Shown: piece by piece, positions 55,601 to 64,000 of the stretch
Position numbering within the stretch: position 1 is the first letter of the stretch
Layout: each line of letters opens with the position of its first letter
Assembly: GCA_964647255.1 (NCBI GenBank)
Contig: CAZYGI010000007.1
Span: 30,528-94,527 of the forward strand
Source: CAWJEL01 sp964647255
GTDB taxonomy: Bacteria > Chloroflexota > Anaerolineae > CG2-30-64-16
Direction: 5' to 3'
Length of the DNA stretch: 64,000 bases
Translations under genes and position numbers: made by a program
The notes under the pieces: generated by a model
Databases searched by the model: none
What the model was told of the DNA's origin: nothing
Seen by the model: the letters and a program-made list of their open reading frames with translations, nothing else

Positions 55601-57879
55601 TCGTTGCCGGTGACGCTCCAATTGATCGTGTACGTCAGGTTTTTGCCCTTCTCAACCGGGTCGGGGCTGTCGTCCTTGCTGATCACCAACTGATGATCGG
55701 CGCGGACGGTGCTGACGACCGTGGCTTCGACAGGCGTAGAGCCAGGGGTTTGATCGCTGAAGTTCACCTTATTGGTGAGCTGCGTGCCGTTGTACTGCGG
55801 CGATGGCACAGTCACGACGACGGTGAAGCTACCGTTCTTCGGCGTCATCACCTCGCCCAAGTTCCAGGTGACGGTGTTCGTGGCCGAGTCGTAGGCGCCG
55901 CCGCCCGAAGTGCTCACGAACACGACGCCTGCCGGCAGCGTATCAACGATCTTGGCGTCCTTCGCCGGCTCGTTGCCGGTGACGGCCCAATTCACCGTGT
56001 AGGTCAGGTTGCTGCCTGCATCCACCGGCTCCGGCGCAGCCAACTTCTCGATGCTAAGGGTGTGGCTGCTGCGGATCGTGCTGACCACGGACGCTTCGGC
56101 CTTGTCGCCGGCGTTGTCGCTGATTGCGACCTTGTTAGTCAGCTTGGTGCCGTTGTACTGCGGGCTGGCCACGGCCACGACCACGGTATAGGCGCCGCTC
56201 TTGACCGGCGTAACGTCGCCCAGGTTCCAGGTGACGGTCTTGGTCGCATCGTCGCAGACGCCGCTGTCGCTTGCGCTCACGCAGGTGACGCCGGTCGGCA
56301 GCGTGTCCATGATCTTGACGCCGTGTGCGTAGGCATTCCCGCCCACGGTCCAATTGACGGTGTAGGTCAGGTTGGCGCCCGCGTCCACCGGCTCGGGGGC
56401 GGCGGTCTTCGCGATGCTCAACTCGACCTTAGCGAAGACGTTAGTGGTGTCCGACGCGGTGTTGTCGGAGAGATCCAGCTCGCCGGGCGTGGTCGTGCTG
56501 ATCGTTGCGCCGTTGGTCAGCACGGTGGTGCCGGCCTCAAACACGGGATCGAGCTTGACGACGACCGTGACCTGGCCCTTCTGACCGATGCTCACGCTGC
56601 CGAGATTCCAGGTGACTGAATTCGATGCCGAATTGTAAACGCCGCCGTTGCTGGCGTTGACGTACGTCACGTGTTCGGGCAGCTTGTCAACGATAGTGGT
56701 ATTGTCGGCGGCGTTGTAGCCGTAGTTCTCGTAAGAGAGCGTATAAGTGAGCGTATCACCGGGGTTGGCATCCGTCACGCCGTCGGTCTTGGTGATCTTC
56801 AGCTCAGGATCGTACAGCGGGATAGCCGCCTGAGCGAACCACGCGCCGCTTTCGCCGGGGAGCTGCCCATCTTTCGGAGATTCACCCTGCAAGGCGATGA
56901 AGGTCGCGCCCGCGGGGACGTGGAAATAAGCCTTGACGATGGACCACTCGGGCGCCAGGTAACCGCTCGTGTAGCGGGTCCAGCCCTGCCCTGCCACCCA
57001 GCCGTACAGGTCGGAGGCCGGGGCGTGGAAAGCGAAGGTGCCGCAGTCAGAAGAAACGAACGGATTCTCCAGCGCCTTACGGCCGCCGTTGACGCCAATC
57101 GCCGGGATCGGCGTGTTTTCCACGATCTTCGTCGGCGGCGTGCCGCTGCCCACGAGCGCCCAGACGTTCTCGGGGCGGCAGTTCCGATTCTTGTCGGTGC
57201 CGGCGTAGTGCAGGAAGATCGGCACGTCGCGATCCACTGGCGCCGGCGGGAAGGTGAAGGCCATGACGTCGCTGGTGCCTTGTGCATCGAACTCCGCATA
57301 GAAGTAGTCCATATTGTCAAGCAGATCTACTTGCTTCGGACGTTCGCACTGGCCAGTGCTGTAAACCACAACCACGCTGGCGCCATTGCGCTCCGTGGCG
57401 GTGGGCTGGATAAACCCCCACCCGGAGATGTTCAGCCGATTGTGGCCCGTCTGAATCAGATTCGTTCCACTGGGCCCGACATCGGCCCGCCACATGTACC
57501 ATTTGAGATCCGGCGCGCCCAAGGGGCCGAAGTTCATCTGGTCCACCTGGTTGCCGAGGACCGTCGTGCCGTTCACGATCAAATCGCTCTGATCCGGCGA
57601 GTTCGGTGCGCCGGTATCCTCGGTGCCCAGCCAGACGAGATACGCATCCACCACCGGCCCCGGCACATCCACGACGAGCGGATAAGCGGTTTCCCCGCTC
57701 CAGAGCCCATGACCGCCCACAACGACGTCGTAGCAGCCATACTTCGGATAGCCTGGCACCTCCTTGTAGGGAGCGCCCTCGGCCCCGGCCGAGCCAACCA
57801 ACACCCACGAGAGTGTCAGGGTGGCCAACAAAAGCAGAATCAGAAACCGCGCCTTGCGCTGCCGTAAGATTGGGGACAT
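52612..57879 (-). CDS. PEP-CTERM surface protein with DUF11 and SdrD-B-like repeats
   Basis: 1755 residues. Signal peptide 1-33. An N-terminal globular part (about 35-355) is followed by four DUF11 repeats (361-850, e.g. LTYTVNWAVTGNEPA), three SdrD B-like repeats (850-1190; GAIGDTVWLDLDKDGVQGPG type), and four more DUF11 repeats (1205-1720). The C-terminus VPEPATLLMLGTGLAGLAGY plus a basic tail RVRSRRRK is a textbook PEP-CTERM signal, matching the exosortase nearby. It is probably a surface adhesin or layer protein. GGAGGAG lies just before the ATG at 57879; the upstream in-frame extension is the mRNA leader. Confidence 0.93.
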   Translation of the reverse strand: MSPILRQRKARFLILLLLATLTLSWVLVGSAGAEGAPYKEVPGYPKYGCYDVVVGGHGLWSGETAYPLVVDVPGPVVDAYLVWLGTEDTGAPNSPDQSDLIVNGTTVLGNQVDQMNFGPLGAPDLKWYMWRADVGPSGTNLIQTGHNRLNISGWGFIQPTATERNGASVVVVYSTGQCERPKQVDLLDNMDYFYAEFDAQGTSDVMAFTFPPAPVDRDVPIFLHYAGTDKNRNCRPENVWALVGSGTPPTKIVENTPIPAIGVNGGRKALENPFVSSDCGTFAFHAPASDLYGWVAGQGWTRYTSGYLAPEWSIVKAYFHVPAGATFIALQGESPKDGQLPGESGAWFAQAAIPLYDPELKITKTDGVTDANPGDTLTYTLSYENYGYNAADNTTIVDKLPEHVTYVNASNGGVYNSASNSVTWNLGSVSIGQKGQVTVVVKLDPVFEAGTTVLTNGATISTTTPGELDLSDNTASDTTNVFAKVELSIAKTAAPEPVDAGANLTYTVNWTVGGNAYAHGVKIMDTLPTGVTCVSASDSGVCDDATKTVTWNLGDVTPVKSGAYTVVVAVASPQYNGTKLTNKVAISDNAGDKAEASVVSTIRSSHTLSIEKLAAPEPVDAGSNLTYTVNWAVTGNEPAKDAKIVDTLPAGVVFVSTSGGGAYDSATNTVTWNLGEVMTPKNGSFTVVVTVPSPQYNGTQLTNKVNFSDQTPGSTPVEATVVSTVRADHQLVISKDDSPDPVEKGKNLTYTINWSVTGNEPADNVVVSDPLPFGTRFVSATDGGAYDSATNTVTWNLGNKVPGDAGSLTLVVVVNADFPNKLDISNWVTIKDNTPGKEKTAEAITKVVQTPEGAIGDTVWLDLDKDGVQGPGETGIANVGLVLYDAGPDGLCGTADDTAVANTVTDPSGKYRFDMVPAGVYCVKVLDATLPAGLVLVSGANPHGPITLAEGEQYMKADFGYLPDASKGAIGDRVWSDVNGNGVQDPGEIGLGGVQVALFTAGSDGQCGTADDVSVATTTTAADGSYLFSGLLPGAYCVKATDPAGLTLTTPANPIGPINLVAGQTYLDADFGYKGNYTGSIGDLLFYDGNRNGIYEPGPVERGIAGVTVSLLGPGADGQFGTADDVTIATTVTAADGSYLFTGLPDGQYQVVVTDLAGRLIGYTQTYGVPNTNNNGQVSPFDVTISGGNSVLYADFGYADGHLLNISKSHNLPAGTPVEAGAEMIYTIEYGVTGREPAPNVVIKDPLPLALDFVSASNGGVYDPVTRLVSWNLGTLDPGTTGSVTLTVKVKKPWTNNSFIYNTVTIVDDAKVMDQATDIVRVHAEPILTLTKTVTPTGTVKPGDVLEYKLCFGNIGNGNATGVLLTDPIPARTTYVEGSAPAGVIYDPTTRTLALPIGTLPPDMGTCGTFQVKVDLTLSGVTEEPQAWTVDNVATLISNEKAPLTASTSNPLNAFVKPTLTKTADPAGEVKPGDTITYEMCYANQGTANLTGVKLTDPIPANTTYVDGSATGTGITYDLGAKTLTWNIGVLGPGASACVTFKVTVNMTIDGLAGQSVMTFSEWNTLSITNTATLKNDQVGDKTATAINPLNATVDPKIYKSVDNPIRHTGETVVFTVTVKNEGTANATNVVLSDVIHPKLDEVTLTSSKGTASYDSATREWKVEVGVLAPNETVTVVITGKAARVPAGDLPYTITNSAVVSFKEGAARQSNEVVVQVVYFTPGEVPEPATLLMLGTGLAGLAGYAQLRVRSRRRK

Positions 57880-58186
57880 ACACTCCTCCACTTTGATGAA
57901 GATACTGTAAGGGAGAACGACTGCGATAGAGCCGCCGAGAAGGGCTAGGGCGGCAAGCTCGCCTGATCGAGAGATGCAGGCGACGATACAAGTGGTGATA
58001 ACGATGGCCTGTGACGAGTGCGTGAGACATCCGGTCGGCCCCGAGCCGGGAAAATGCCGCCCTGGCAACAGCCAGGTCGGTGTCCATTCACCAGGCACAG
58101 ATCTGGAGGAGCAAGATCATGCAGGTTAGACAAACATGCCTCCAGCAATGAGCGCGACACAACGTCAAGCCGACCGTTGCAGGACA
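57880..58186 (-). other. Long structured 5' leader of the PEP-CTERM gene
   Basis: About 307 nt between the predicted start point and the ATG without a gene. Hairpins seen: CTGGAGG/CCTCCAG (58145-58100 region), CCTGGC-TGTT-GCCAGG near 58060-58080, and CCGCC...GGCGG near 57930-57955. It matches no riboswitch class I could recognise, including c-di-GMP types. Confidence 0.45.
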
Positions 58187-58192
58187 TGACGG

Positions 58193-58221
58193 ATTATAGC
58201 ACCCCTATCCCGCCATGTCAA
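58193..58221 (-). promoter_or_regulatory. Perfect-consensus promoter of the PEP-CTERM gene
   Basis: -35 TTGACA (58216-58221), exactly 17-nt spacer, -10 TATAAT (58193-58198). It is the only promoter in the window with full consensus in both boxes. Confidence 0.92.
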
Positions 58222-58290
58222 CGACCAATGGAGCCAAAGAACATGAATTTTCTGTCAAAAAAGAGCACTTGCCGGACGGCGCGAGATGGC

Positions 58291-59481
<1,191 letters not shown>

Positions 59482-59510
59482 CCTTCCTCCTGAATCCGAA
59501 CTTCTTTATC

Positions 59511-60476
59511 TCAACCCTGCAGCCGCGGCCCCAGCTTCGCCAGCATATCCGCCACCATCTCGGCCAGGCCGTACTGCGGGGCCCAGCCCCACTCCGCCCG
59601 CGCGGCTGAATCGTCAATGGTGCGCGGCCACGAATCGGCGATCTGCTGGCGGAAGTCGGGCCGGTATTCGCACACGAAGTCGGGAATGTGCTTACGAATC
59701 TCCGCGGCCAGCTCACCGGCCGAGAAACTCAACGAGGCCAGGTTGTACTCGGCCGCGTGGATCAGCCGGTCGGCGTCCGCGTCCATCAGCATCAGCGTGG
59801 CGCGGATGCAGTCGGGCATGTAGATCATCGGCAGCACGGTGTCCTCGCGGACGAAGCAGGTGTAGCGCCGATGCCGGATCGCCTCGTAGAAGATCTCGAC
59901 CGCATAGTCGGTGGTGCCGCCGCCCGGCAGCGCCTCGCTGCTGATCACACCGGGATAGCGGATGCCGCGCACGTCCAGCCCGTAGCGCCGGGTGTAATAC
60001 GCGCCGAGCAGTTCGCCCGTCACCTTGGTGATGCCGTACATCGTCGCCGGCCGCAGCACCGTCTCCTGCGGCGTGTCTTCTTTCGGGGTCTCCGGGCCGA
60101 ACGCGGCGATGGAGCTGGGGTGGTAGATGCGCCGCACCCCCAACTCGCGCGCTACATCCAGCACGTTGGTCAGGCCGCCGATGTTGACGTTCCACGCCAG
60201 TCGCGGCTTCTCCTCGCCGGTGGCCGACAGGATGGCGGCCATGTGGTAGATCGTGTCAATCCGGCGCTGCTTCACCAGCCACGCCAGCCAGTCACGATCG
60301 GTAACGTCCAGGCGTTCATATGGGCCATCAGCAGTCAAGGCCGGCGCCACCGGCAGGAGATCGGTCGCGAGCACGTTGTCGCGGCCATAACGCTGGCGCA
60401 ACGCTGTGATGAGTTCGGTGCCGATCTGGCCGCGCGCGCCGGTGACGAGGATACGGGTAGTTGGGCTGGATGACAT
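59511..60476 (-). CDS. tdh: L-threonine 3-dehydrogenase, SDR (epimerase-like) type
   Basis: 321 residues. VTGARGQIGTELI is the NAD loop, HMAAILSATGEEKP and NVLDVARELGVRRIYHPSSIAAFG match the UDP-galactose-epimerase-like threonine dehydrogenases, and MYGITKVTGE carries YxxxK. It oxidises threonine to 2-amino-3-ketobutyrate, the substrate of the next gene. The start at 60476 is chosen because the long upstream extension overlaps the response-regulator gene. Confidence 0.94.
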   Translation of the reverse strand: MSSSPTTRILVTGARGQIGTELITALRQRYGRDNVLATDLLPVAPALTADGPYERLDVTDRDWLAWLVKQRRIDTIYHMAAILSATGEEKPRLAWNVNIGGLTNVLDVARELGVRRIYHPSSIAAFGPETPKEDTPQETVLRPATMYGITKVTGELLGAYYTRRYGLDVRGIRYPGVISSEALPGGGTTDYAVEIFYEAIRHRRYTCFVREDTVLPMIYMPDCIRATLMLMDADADRLIHAAEYNLASLSFSAGELAAEIRKHIPDFVCEYRPDFRQQIADSWPRTIDDSAARAEWGWAPQYGLAEMVADMLAKLGPRLQG

Positions 60477-60528
60477 TGTCTTTCCCCTTTCCGCAGACCC
60501 TAATGGTTTCCCGAACCTGTCAGGGTCG

Positions 60529-61341
60529 TTACGCGCACACAAACGCCTCAAACGGCGGCGCGGCGGGGATGTAAATCGTCCCAGCGATCCCCAACGCCCC
60601 ATCGGCAACGGCCCGCGCGGGCTGCGCAAAGTCGAGGCCGGCAGCGTCGGTCCCGATGGCCGTCCGCCGCCCGAAGCGGACGCCGATGGGGCAGCCCAAC
60701 GCCTTGCTCCAGAAGTGCGCGGTCGCCATCCCGGCTGCGGCATCGAGCACGACCCCTGCGCCCGCTCGCGGCGCCAGCAGCGGGTAAAAGCCAGCCAGCA
60801 GGTCGTTAAGGAAATCGCCCAGCCGCCGATCGGGCCGGGGTGCGCTCGCATCCGGCGCCACGGTCTGCAAGACCTGGCTGATCCACACCAGCACAGGCTG
60901 CGCCCCGCGCAGTTGCTCGACAGCCGACTCGTAACGGCTGCGGTAAGCCGCTTGCGCCGCTGGGACGCCGGTCTGCACCAGGTGCGCCACCTTTTCAGGG
61001 TCCCAGGCATCCTTCAGGAGGAAATCCGACACCCGCCAATCCCGCAGCGCGGTGATCGCCGTCTCCACGTCGGCGTGCCCCGTAGCGATCACGATGCTCG
61101 TTCCTTCGTCCTGCTCAAAAATCTTCCGGGCGATCTGCCTGCCCTCCAGGTCGCGCATGTCTTCGCGCAGCCGCAGGTCCACGAACGCCAGATGAAAATG
61201 CTGCCGGTCGAGCAGTGCGTCCGCCTCGGCGAACGAGCCGGCCACCCGGAGCGTAAATTCACCCAGCCCTTCAAGGGTCTCGCGCAGCAGCTCCTGCCAC
61301 GAGGGATCGTCGTCAACAATCAAGATGCGGTCTTGAAGCAT
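60529..61341 (-). CDS. Response regulator with unusual C-terminal domain
   Basis: 270 residues. The receiver domain (1-125) has the acidic pocket VDDDP (Asp10-12), the phospho-acceptor Asp55 in AFVDLRL, Thr87 and Lys110. The remaining 145 residues show no helix-turn-helix or other output domain I recognise; parts (ASGMATAHFWSKALGCPIGVRFG style) may be enzymatic or sensory. It follows the histidine kinase by 83 nt and precedes tdh, so it may act with the kinase. AAGGAGG lies just upstream of the ATG. Confidence 0.85.
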   Translation of the reverse strand: MLQDRILIVDDDPSWQELLRETLEGLGEFTLRVAGSFAEADALLDRQHFHLAFVDLRLREDMRDLEGRQIARKIFEQDEGTSIVIATGHADVETAITALRDWRVSDFLLKDAWDPEKVAHLVQTGVPAAQAAYRSRYESAVEQLRGAQPVLVWISQVLQTVAPDASAPRPDRRLGDFLNDLLAGFYPLLAPRAGAGVVLDAAAGMATAHFWSKALGCPIGVRFGRRTAIGTDAAGLDFAQPARAVADGALGIAGTIYIPAAPPFEAFVCA

Positions 61342-61359
61342 GAGTCCTCCTTAAGATTT

Positions 61360-61427
61360 CCTCACCCCCGTCCTCCTCTCCTAATCGCCGAGACAGCGGC
61401 GGCGGTCAGGGGAGGAGGGTGAGGTCA
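61360..61427. repeat. Palindromic repeat overlapping the kinase stop codon
   Basis: CCTCACCC (61360-61367) with GGGTGAGG (61417-61424), and CTCCTCTCC with GGGGAGGAG inside. It abuts the kinase stop codon and fills the gap to the response-regulator gene. Confidence 0.7.
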
Positions 61428-63620
61428 CGTCGCCGCGCGCAGCCTGAGCGTGAAGCGTGTGCCGGCGCCCGGTTCGCTGGCGACCTCAATCTTCCCCCCG
61501 AAGCTCTCGACCTGCGTCCGCGCCCACCAGAGCCCCAACCCGTGCGCGGGCGCGTAGCTGTCGGCCGTGGTGGAGGCGCCGGGCTCAAAGATCGCCCCCA
61601 GGCGCCACGGCTCGATGCCCACGCCGGTGTCTGCCACCGTGACCGCGACCCAACTGGCCTCGGCGGGACCGGCCGATATGGCCAACGTTCCGCCTTCCGG
61701 CATGGCCTTCCGGGCGTTGTCAAACAGGTTCCAGAAGACGCCGGCCAGGCTGGGCCCCGCCAGGACGCGCGGGGGCGCGGCGGGCAGCATCACGGCCACG
61801 CGCATCCCGTCGGGCGGGTTGGCAACCTGCCCCGCTGCCAGCCCGCAGCGCTCCAGCGCTTCCGCGACAGCGGCCTGCAAGTCCACCGGCGCGGGCGCCT
61901 GGCGGCGCAGCTCGGCCCGCAACTCCTGGATGATGCTCTTGGCGTGGGAGATATCGCGGCCGGCGCGCGCCACGAACTGCGCAACGTAGGGATACTCCTC
62001 GGCGAGGCGCGGGTAGAACGGTTTGCGCTGCAGCATGTCGAGCCAGCCGCTCAGCGCGCCGATGGGGTTGTTCAGCCGGTGGATGATGTCGCCCGCCAGG
62101 CCGCCGATGGCCGCCAGGCGCTCGACCTCGGTGCGCTGCGCCCGCTCGATGGCGACTGCCGCCTGTCCCGCCAGCGCCTGCAAGATGCGGGCATGCTCAG
62201 CGGTGAAAAAGGCCGGCACAGGGCTCTCCAGGTTAAGCACCCCCAGCGCCTGCCCACCGTCCGCGGCCGGCGAACGGCTGACAAGCGGCACGGCCAGCTC
62301 GCTCTTCATCTCCTCGCCCAGGTAGCGGCGGTAGCGCGGCTCCCGGTCCACGTCCGGCACATAGACCTCCGCGCCCGCGGTCACGGCCTGGCCGCTGACC
62401 GAACTGGCGATCGGCACACGGCTGCCCGTCGGCTCGCCGCCGGTGGTGCAGACGATGACCAACTCGTCGCCGTCAACCTGCAAGAGCTGGCCGAAGACGG
62501 TCTCAGCGTGCGCGAGCGCTTCGTCAAGCAAGGCCTGCAGGGTCTGCGTCGCGCCGGACGTCACGGCCGCGGCAAACCGCTCGCCTTCAGCCCGACCGAA
62601 CTCCGCCAGCTCCGCGCGCTGCGCTTCGGTAAACCCCTCCGGCTGCGGGGTCTCAACGTTCAGCACGCCGGCGATGGCCCCGCGTTCCCACAGCGGCGCC
62701 GCCAGCTCGGCGCGGATGCGCGCCCGCCCGCGCTCCAGGACGCGTTGATAGCGTGGGACGCCTGAGGAACGCGACGCCAGGCGCGGGGTACGGCCGGCCG
62801 CAAAGTCCACCACGCGGTAGTCAGCCAGCGTCACATCGGGCACGATCACCGGCGCGGCTTCCTGGACGGCCAGGCCGCACACGCAGTTGGCGATCTCGAT
62901 ACGGGCGCCCACCTCGCGCGGCGGCGCGTTCGTGGTGGTGTGGACGACAAGATCCGCCCCTTCGATCAAGAGCAGCTGGCCGAAATGCGCCCCGATCAGC
63001 CCGAGCGCCCGCTCCAACACGGTGCGCACGACATCGGGCATCGCGGTCTCCCGCGCCAGGTGCAGGCTGATCTCGCCCAGCGCCGCAGCCTCCTGCCGCG
63101 AGCGGGCGAGCTCGATGGCGAGCGCGGCGTGGCCGCCCAGCAGGCGCAGCAGCTCCACCTGGCGCGGAGCGAACGCGGCCGGCAGCCTGCTCTCGATGTT
63201 GAGGCTGCCGATAGCATCTTCTCCGATCATCAAGGGGACCACAAGCTCGCTGCGCATGAGGGGTTCGGGGACGCGCGACAGCTTATACACGCGGCGCAAC
63301 GCCTCGGGCATGTCTGCCAGATCGCCGATGTTGATGGGCTCGCGGCGCAACATGCTCAGGCCGCTGATGCAATCTGTGATGGGGAAAGTTGTGCCGAGAT
63401 CGGTGCGATGAGCGATATCGGTGGCCCGGACGCGCACGCTGTCGCCCTCGCGCAGCAGCAGCCAGCCCACGTCAAACGGCACGAGGCGCTGCGTCTGCCG
63501 CACGACCTCCGCCAGGAACGCGTCCAGGGCAATTTCCGGGCGCAGCGCGTCCCGGATCAAATCTTGGGCGACACGAATGATCGTGTTTGTTTCCCGCTCA
63601 ACAACATCGTCTACGGTCAC
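61425..63620 (-). CDS. GAF-domain sensor histidine kinase
   Basis: 731 residues from a GTG start. Three GAF domains (about 20-175, 185-345, 355-495) precede the dimerisation/phosphotransfer helix with His514 in GDIIHRLNNPIGAL and an HATPase domain with N-box NLFDNARKAM, G1 ADTGVGI and G2 HGLGLWWAR. No transmembrane helix is seen, so it is a cytoplasmic sensor of small ligands or redox state. The 63620 GTG is preferred because a -10-like TATACT lies at 63655-63650, which rules out longer versions. It probably phosphorylates the next gene's product. Confidence 0.9.
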   Translation of the reverse strand: MTVDDVVERETNTIIRVAQDLIRDALRPEIALDAFLAEVVRQTQRLVPFDVGWLLLREGDSVRVRATDIAHRTDLGTTFPITDCISGLSMLRREPINIGDLADMPEALRRVYKLSRVPEPLMRSELVVPLMIGEDAIGSLNIESRLPAAFAPRQVELLRLLGGHAALAIELARSRQEAAALGEISLHLARETAMPDVVRTVLERALGLIGAHFGQLLLIEGADLVVHTTTNAPPREVGARIEIANCVCGLAVQEAAPVIVPDVTLADYRVVDFAAGRTPRLASRSSGVPRYQRVLERGRARIRAELAAPLWERGAIAGVLNVETPQPEGFTEAQRAELAEFGRAEGERFAAAVTSGATQTLQALLDEALAHAETVFGQLLQVDGDELVIVCTTGGEPTGSRVPIASSVSGQAVTAGAEVYVPDVDREPRYRRYLGEEMKSELAVPLVSRSPAADGGQALGVLNLESPVPAFFTAEHARILQALAGQAAVAIERAQRTEVERLAAIGGLAGDIIHRLNNPIGALSGWLDMLQRKPFYPRLAEEYPYVAQFVARAGRDISHAKSIIQELRAELRRQAPAPVDLQAAVAEALERCGLAAGQVANPPDGMRVAVMLPAAPPRVLAGPSLAGVFWNLFDNARKAMPEGGTLAISAGPAEASWVAVTVADTGVGIEPWRLGAIFEPGASTTADSYAPAHGLGLWWARTQVESFGGKIEVASEPGAGTRFTLRLRAAT

Positions 63621-63673
63621 GGCTTGCTCTCGCTGCGAGGATGATGCGGAGTATAGCACACGCCGAGAGAGAA

Positions 63674-63717
63674 CAAAAAAGGGGCGTCTGGGGCAGCGAA
63701 GCTGCTCAAGACGCCCC
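63674..63717 (-). terminator. Terminator of the pyrophosphatase gene
   Basis: Stem GGGGCGTCT/AGACGCCCC (63717-63709 with 63689-63681) with an inner GCAGC/GCTGC stem, followed by TTTTTTG on the minus strand. The rest of 63718-63828 is a GC-rich spacer with a small GAGGCT/AGCCTC hairpin. Confidence 0.88.
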
Positions 63718-63828
63718 TGCATCAATCGCGTCCCGGATTCGAGGCTGCGCGTAGCCTCCTTCAGGATTAGCCGGTGAGGGACCGCCTGAAGGCTCTAATC
63801 CGATCCGACTCGAAAGTCAGCCGAACCT

Positions 63829-64000
63829 TTACCCTTCGATCCCGTACTGCGCGGGCCGCTTGCTGCGCGAGATCGCCCAGATGATCACGGCCAGCAGGAC
63901 GACAAGGGCAATGATCATCACGACCGGCGTCCCCTGGATGCCCACAACGATCGGCGCGATGATCAGCGAGATCAGGTTGATGACCTTGATCAGCGGGTTC
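63829..64000 (-). CDS. hppA: Membrane-bound pyrophosphatase, C-terminal 57 residues only
   Basis: The fragment NPLIKVINLISLIIAPIV, then a second hydrophobic helix and a short basic tail, fits the last two transmembrane segments of the proton- (or sodium-) pumping pyrophosphatase HppA. The N-terminal part with the catalytic loops is beyond the right edge. Ends at TAA (63829-63831). Confidence 0.82.
   Translation of the reverse strand, partial: NPLIKVINLISLIIAPIVVGIQGTPVVMIIALVVLLAVIIWAISRSKRPAQYGIEG

Noticed and set aside
57880..58186. c-di-GMP or cobalamin riboswitch in the PEP-CTERM leader
   Set aside because: The conserved cores of those classes could not be found on either strand; left as an unclassified leader.

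Overview
The window is high-GC bacterial DNA that looks like a chromosome from Chloroflexota (Anaerolineae-like). This is inferred from the gene mix: ClpC, paired RNase J and RNase Y, a four-S1-domain protein, a T-box leader, a GAAC-N4-GTTC SOS box and a membrane pyrophosphatase. No rRNA, CRISPR, phage or transposase is visible. Most genes lie on the minus strand. A run of Ns at 9524-9570 shows it is a scaffolded assembly.

Layout. 1-3724: clpC (cut by the window edge), an S1-domain protein and ridA. 3815-7181: leuS with an extraordinary leader. One promoter drives tRNA-Ala(CGC), then a T-box Stem I with a CUC (Leu) specifier, then tRNA-Ala(GGC), then the T-box antiterminator/terminator, then leuS. 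7265-9624: a small membrane protein and two tandem LpxL-type acyltransferases, with a decayed remnant of a duplicated membrane-protein gene between them. 9679-18960: an arginine operon in transcription order argC-argB-argD-NAGS-hom-argG-argJ-argH, preceded by a 16-codon leader peptide with four Arg codons and an attenuator hairpin. 18970-26565: a CAP-domain exoprotein, RNase J, RNase Y, recX, recA with an SOS box, and a macrodomain protein. 26647-34439: a DUF2723 membrane protein, an orphan solute-binding lipoprotein, glycerate 2-kinase and a HerA-like ATPase. 34733-43157: GT2, an RmlD-like reductase, Pcm, a GDSL hydrolase, a FolK-FolE fusion, FolB, ProS, a LOG-like protein and a phosphoesterase. 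43397-57879: a cell-surface block with a 2442-residue beta-propeller exoprotein, an exosortase, an EpsI partner and a 1755-residue PEP-CTERM protein. 58291-60476: threonine degradation (tdh-kbl). 60529-63620: a two-component pair. 63829-64000: the C-terminus of a proton-pumping pyrophosphatase.

The genome is sprinkled with short 7-8-bp tandem repeats and palindromes. They sit in intergenic gaps, supply the C-terminal codons and stop codons of several genes, and coincide with in-frame insertions in conserved enzymes (LeuRS, ArgC, ArgH, ArgJ and others).

The strongest candidates for undescribed biology are the T-box with a tRNA gene nested inside it (6738-7181) and the arginine leader-peptide attenuator (18738-18960). 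All family assignments rest on reading the translated sequence. No database search or folding program was run.
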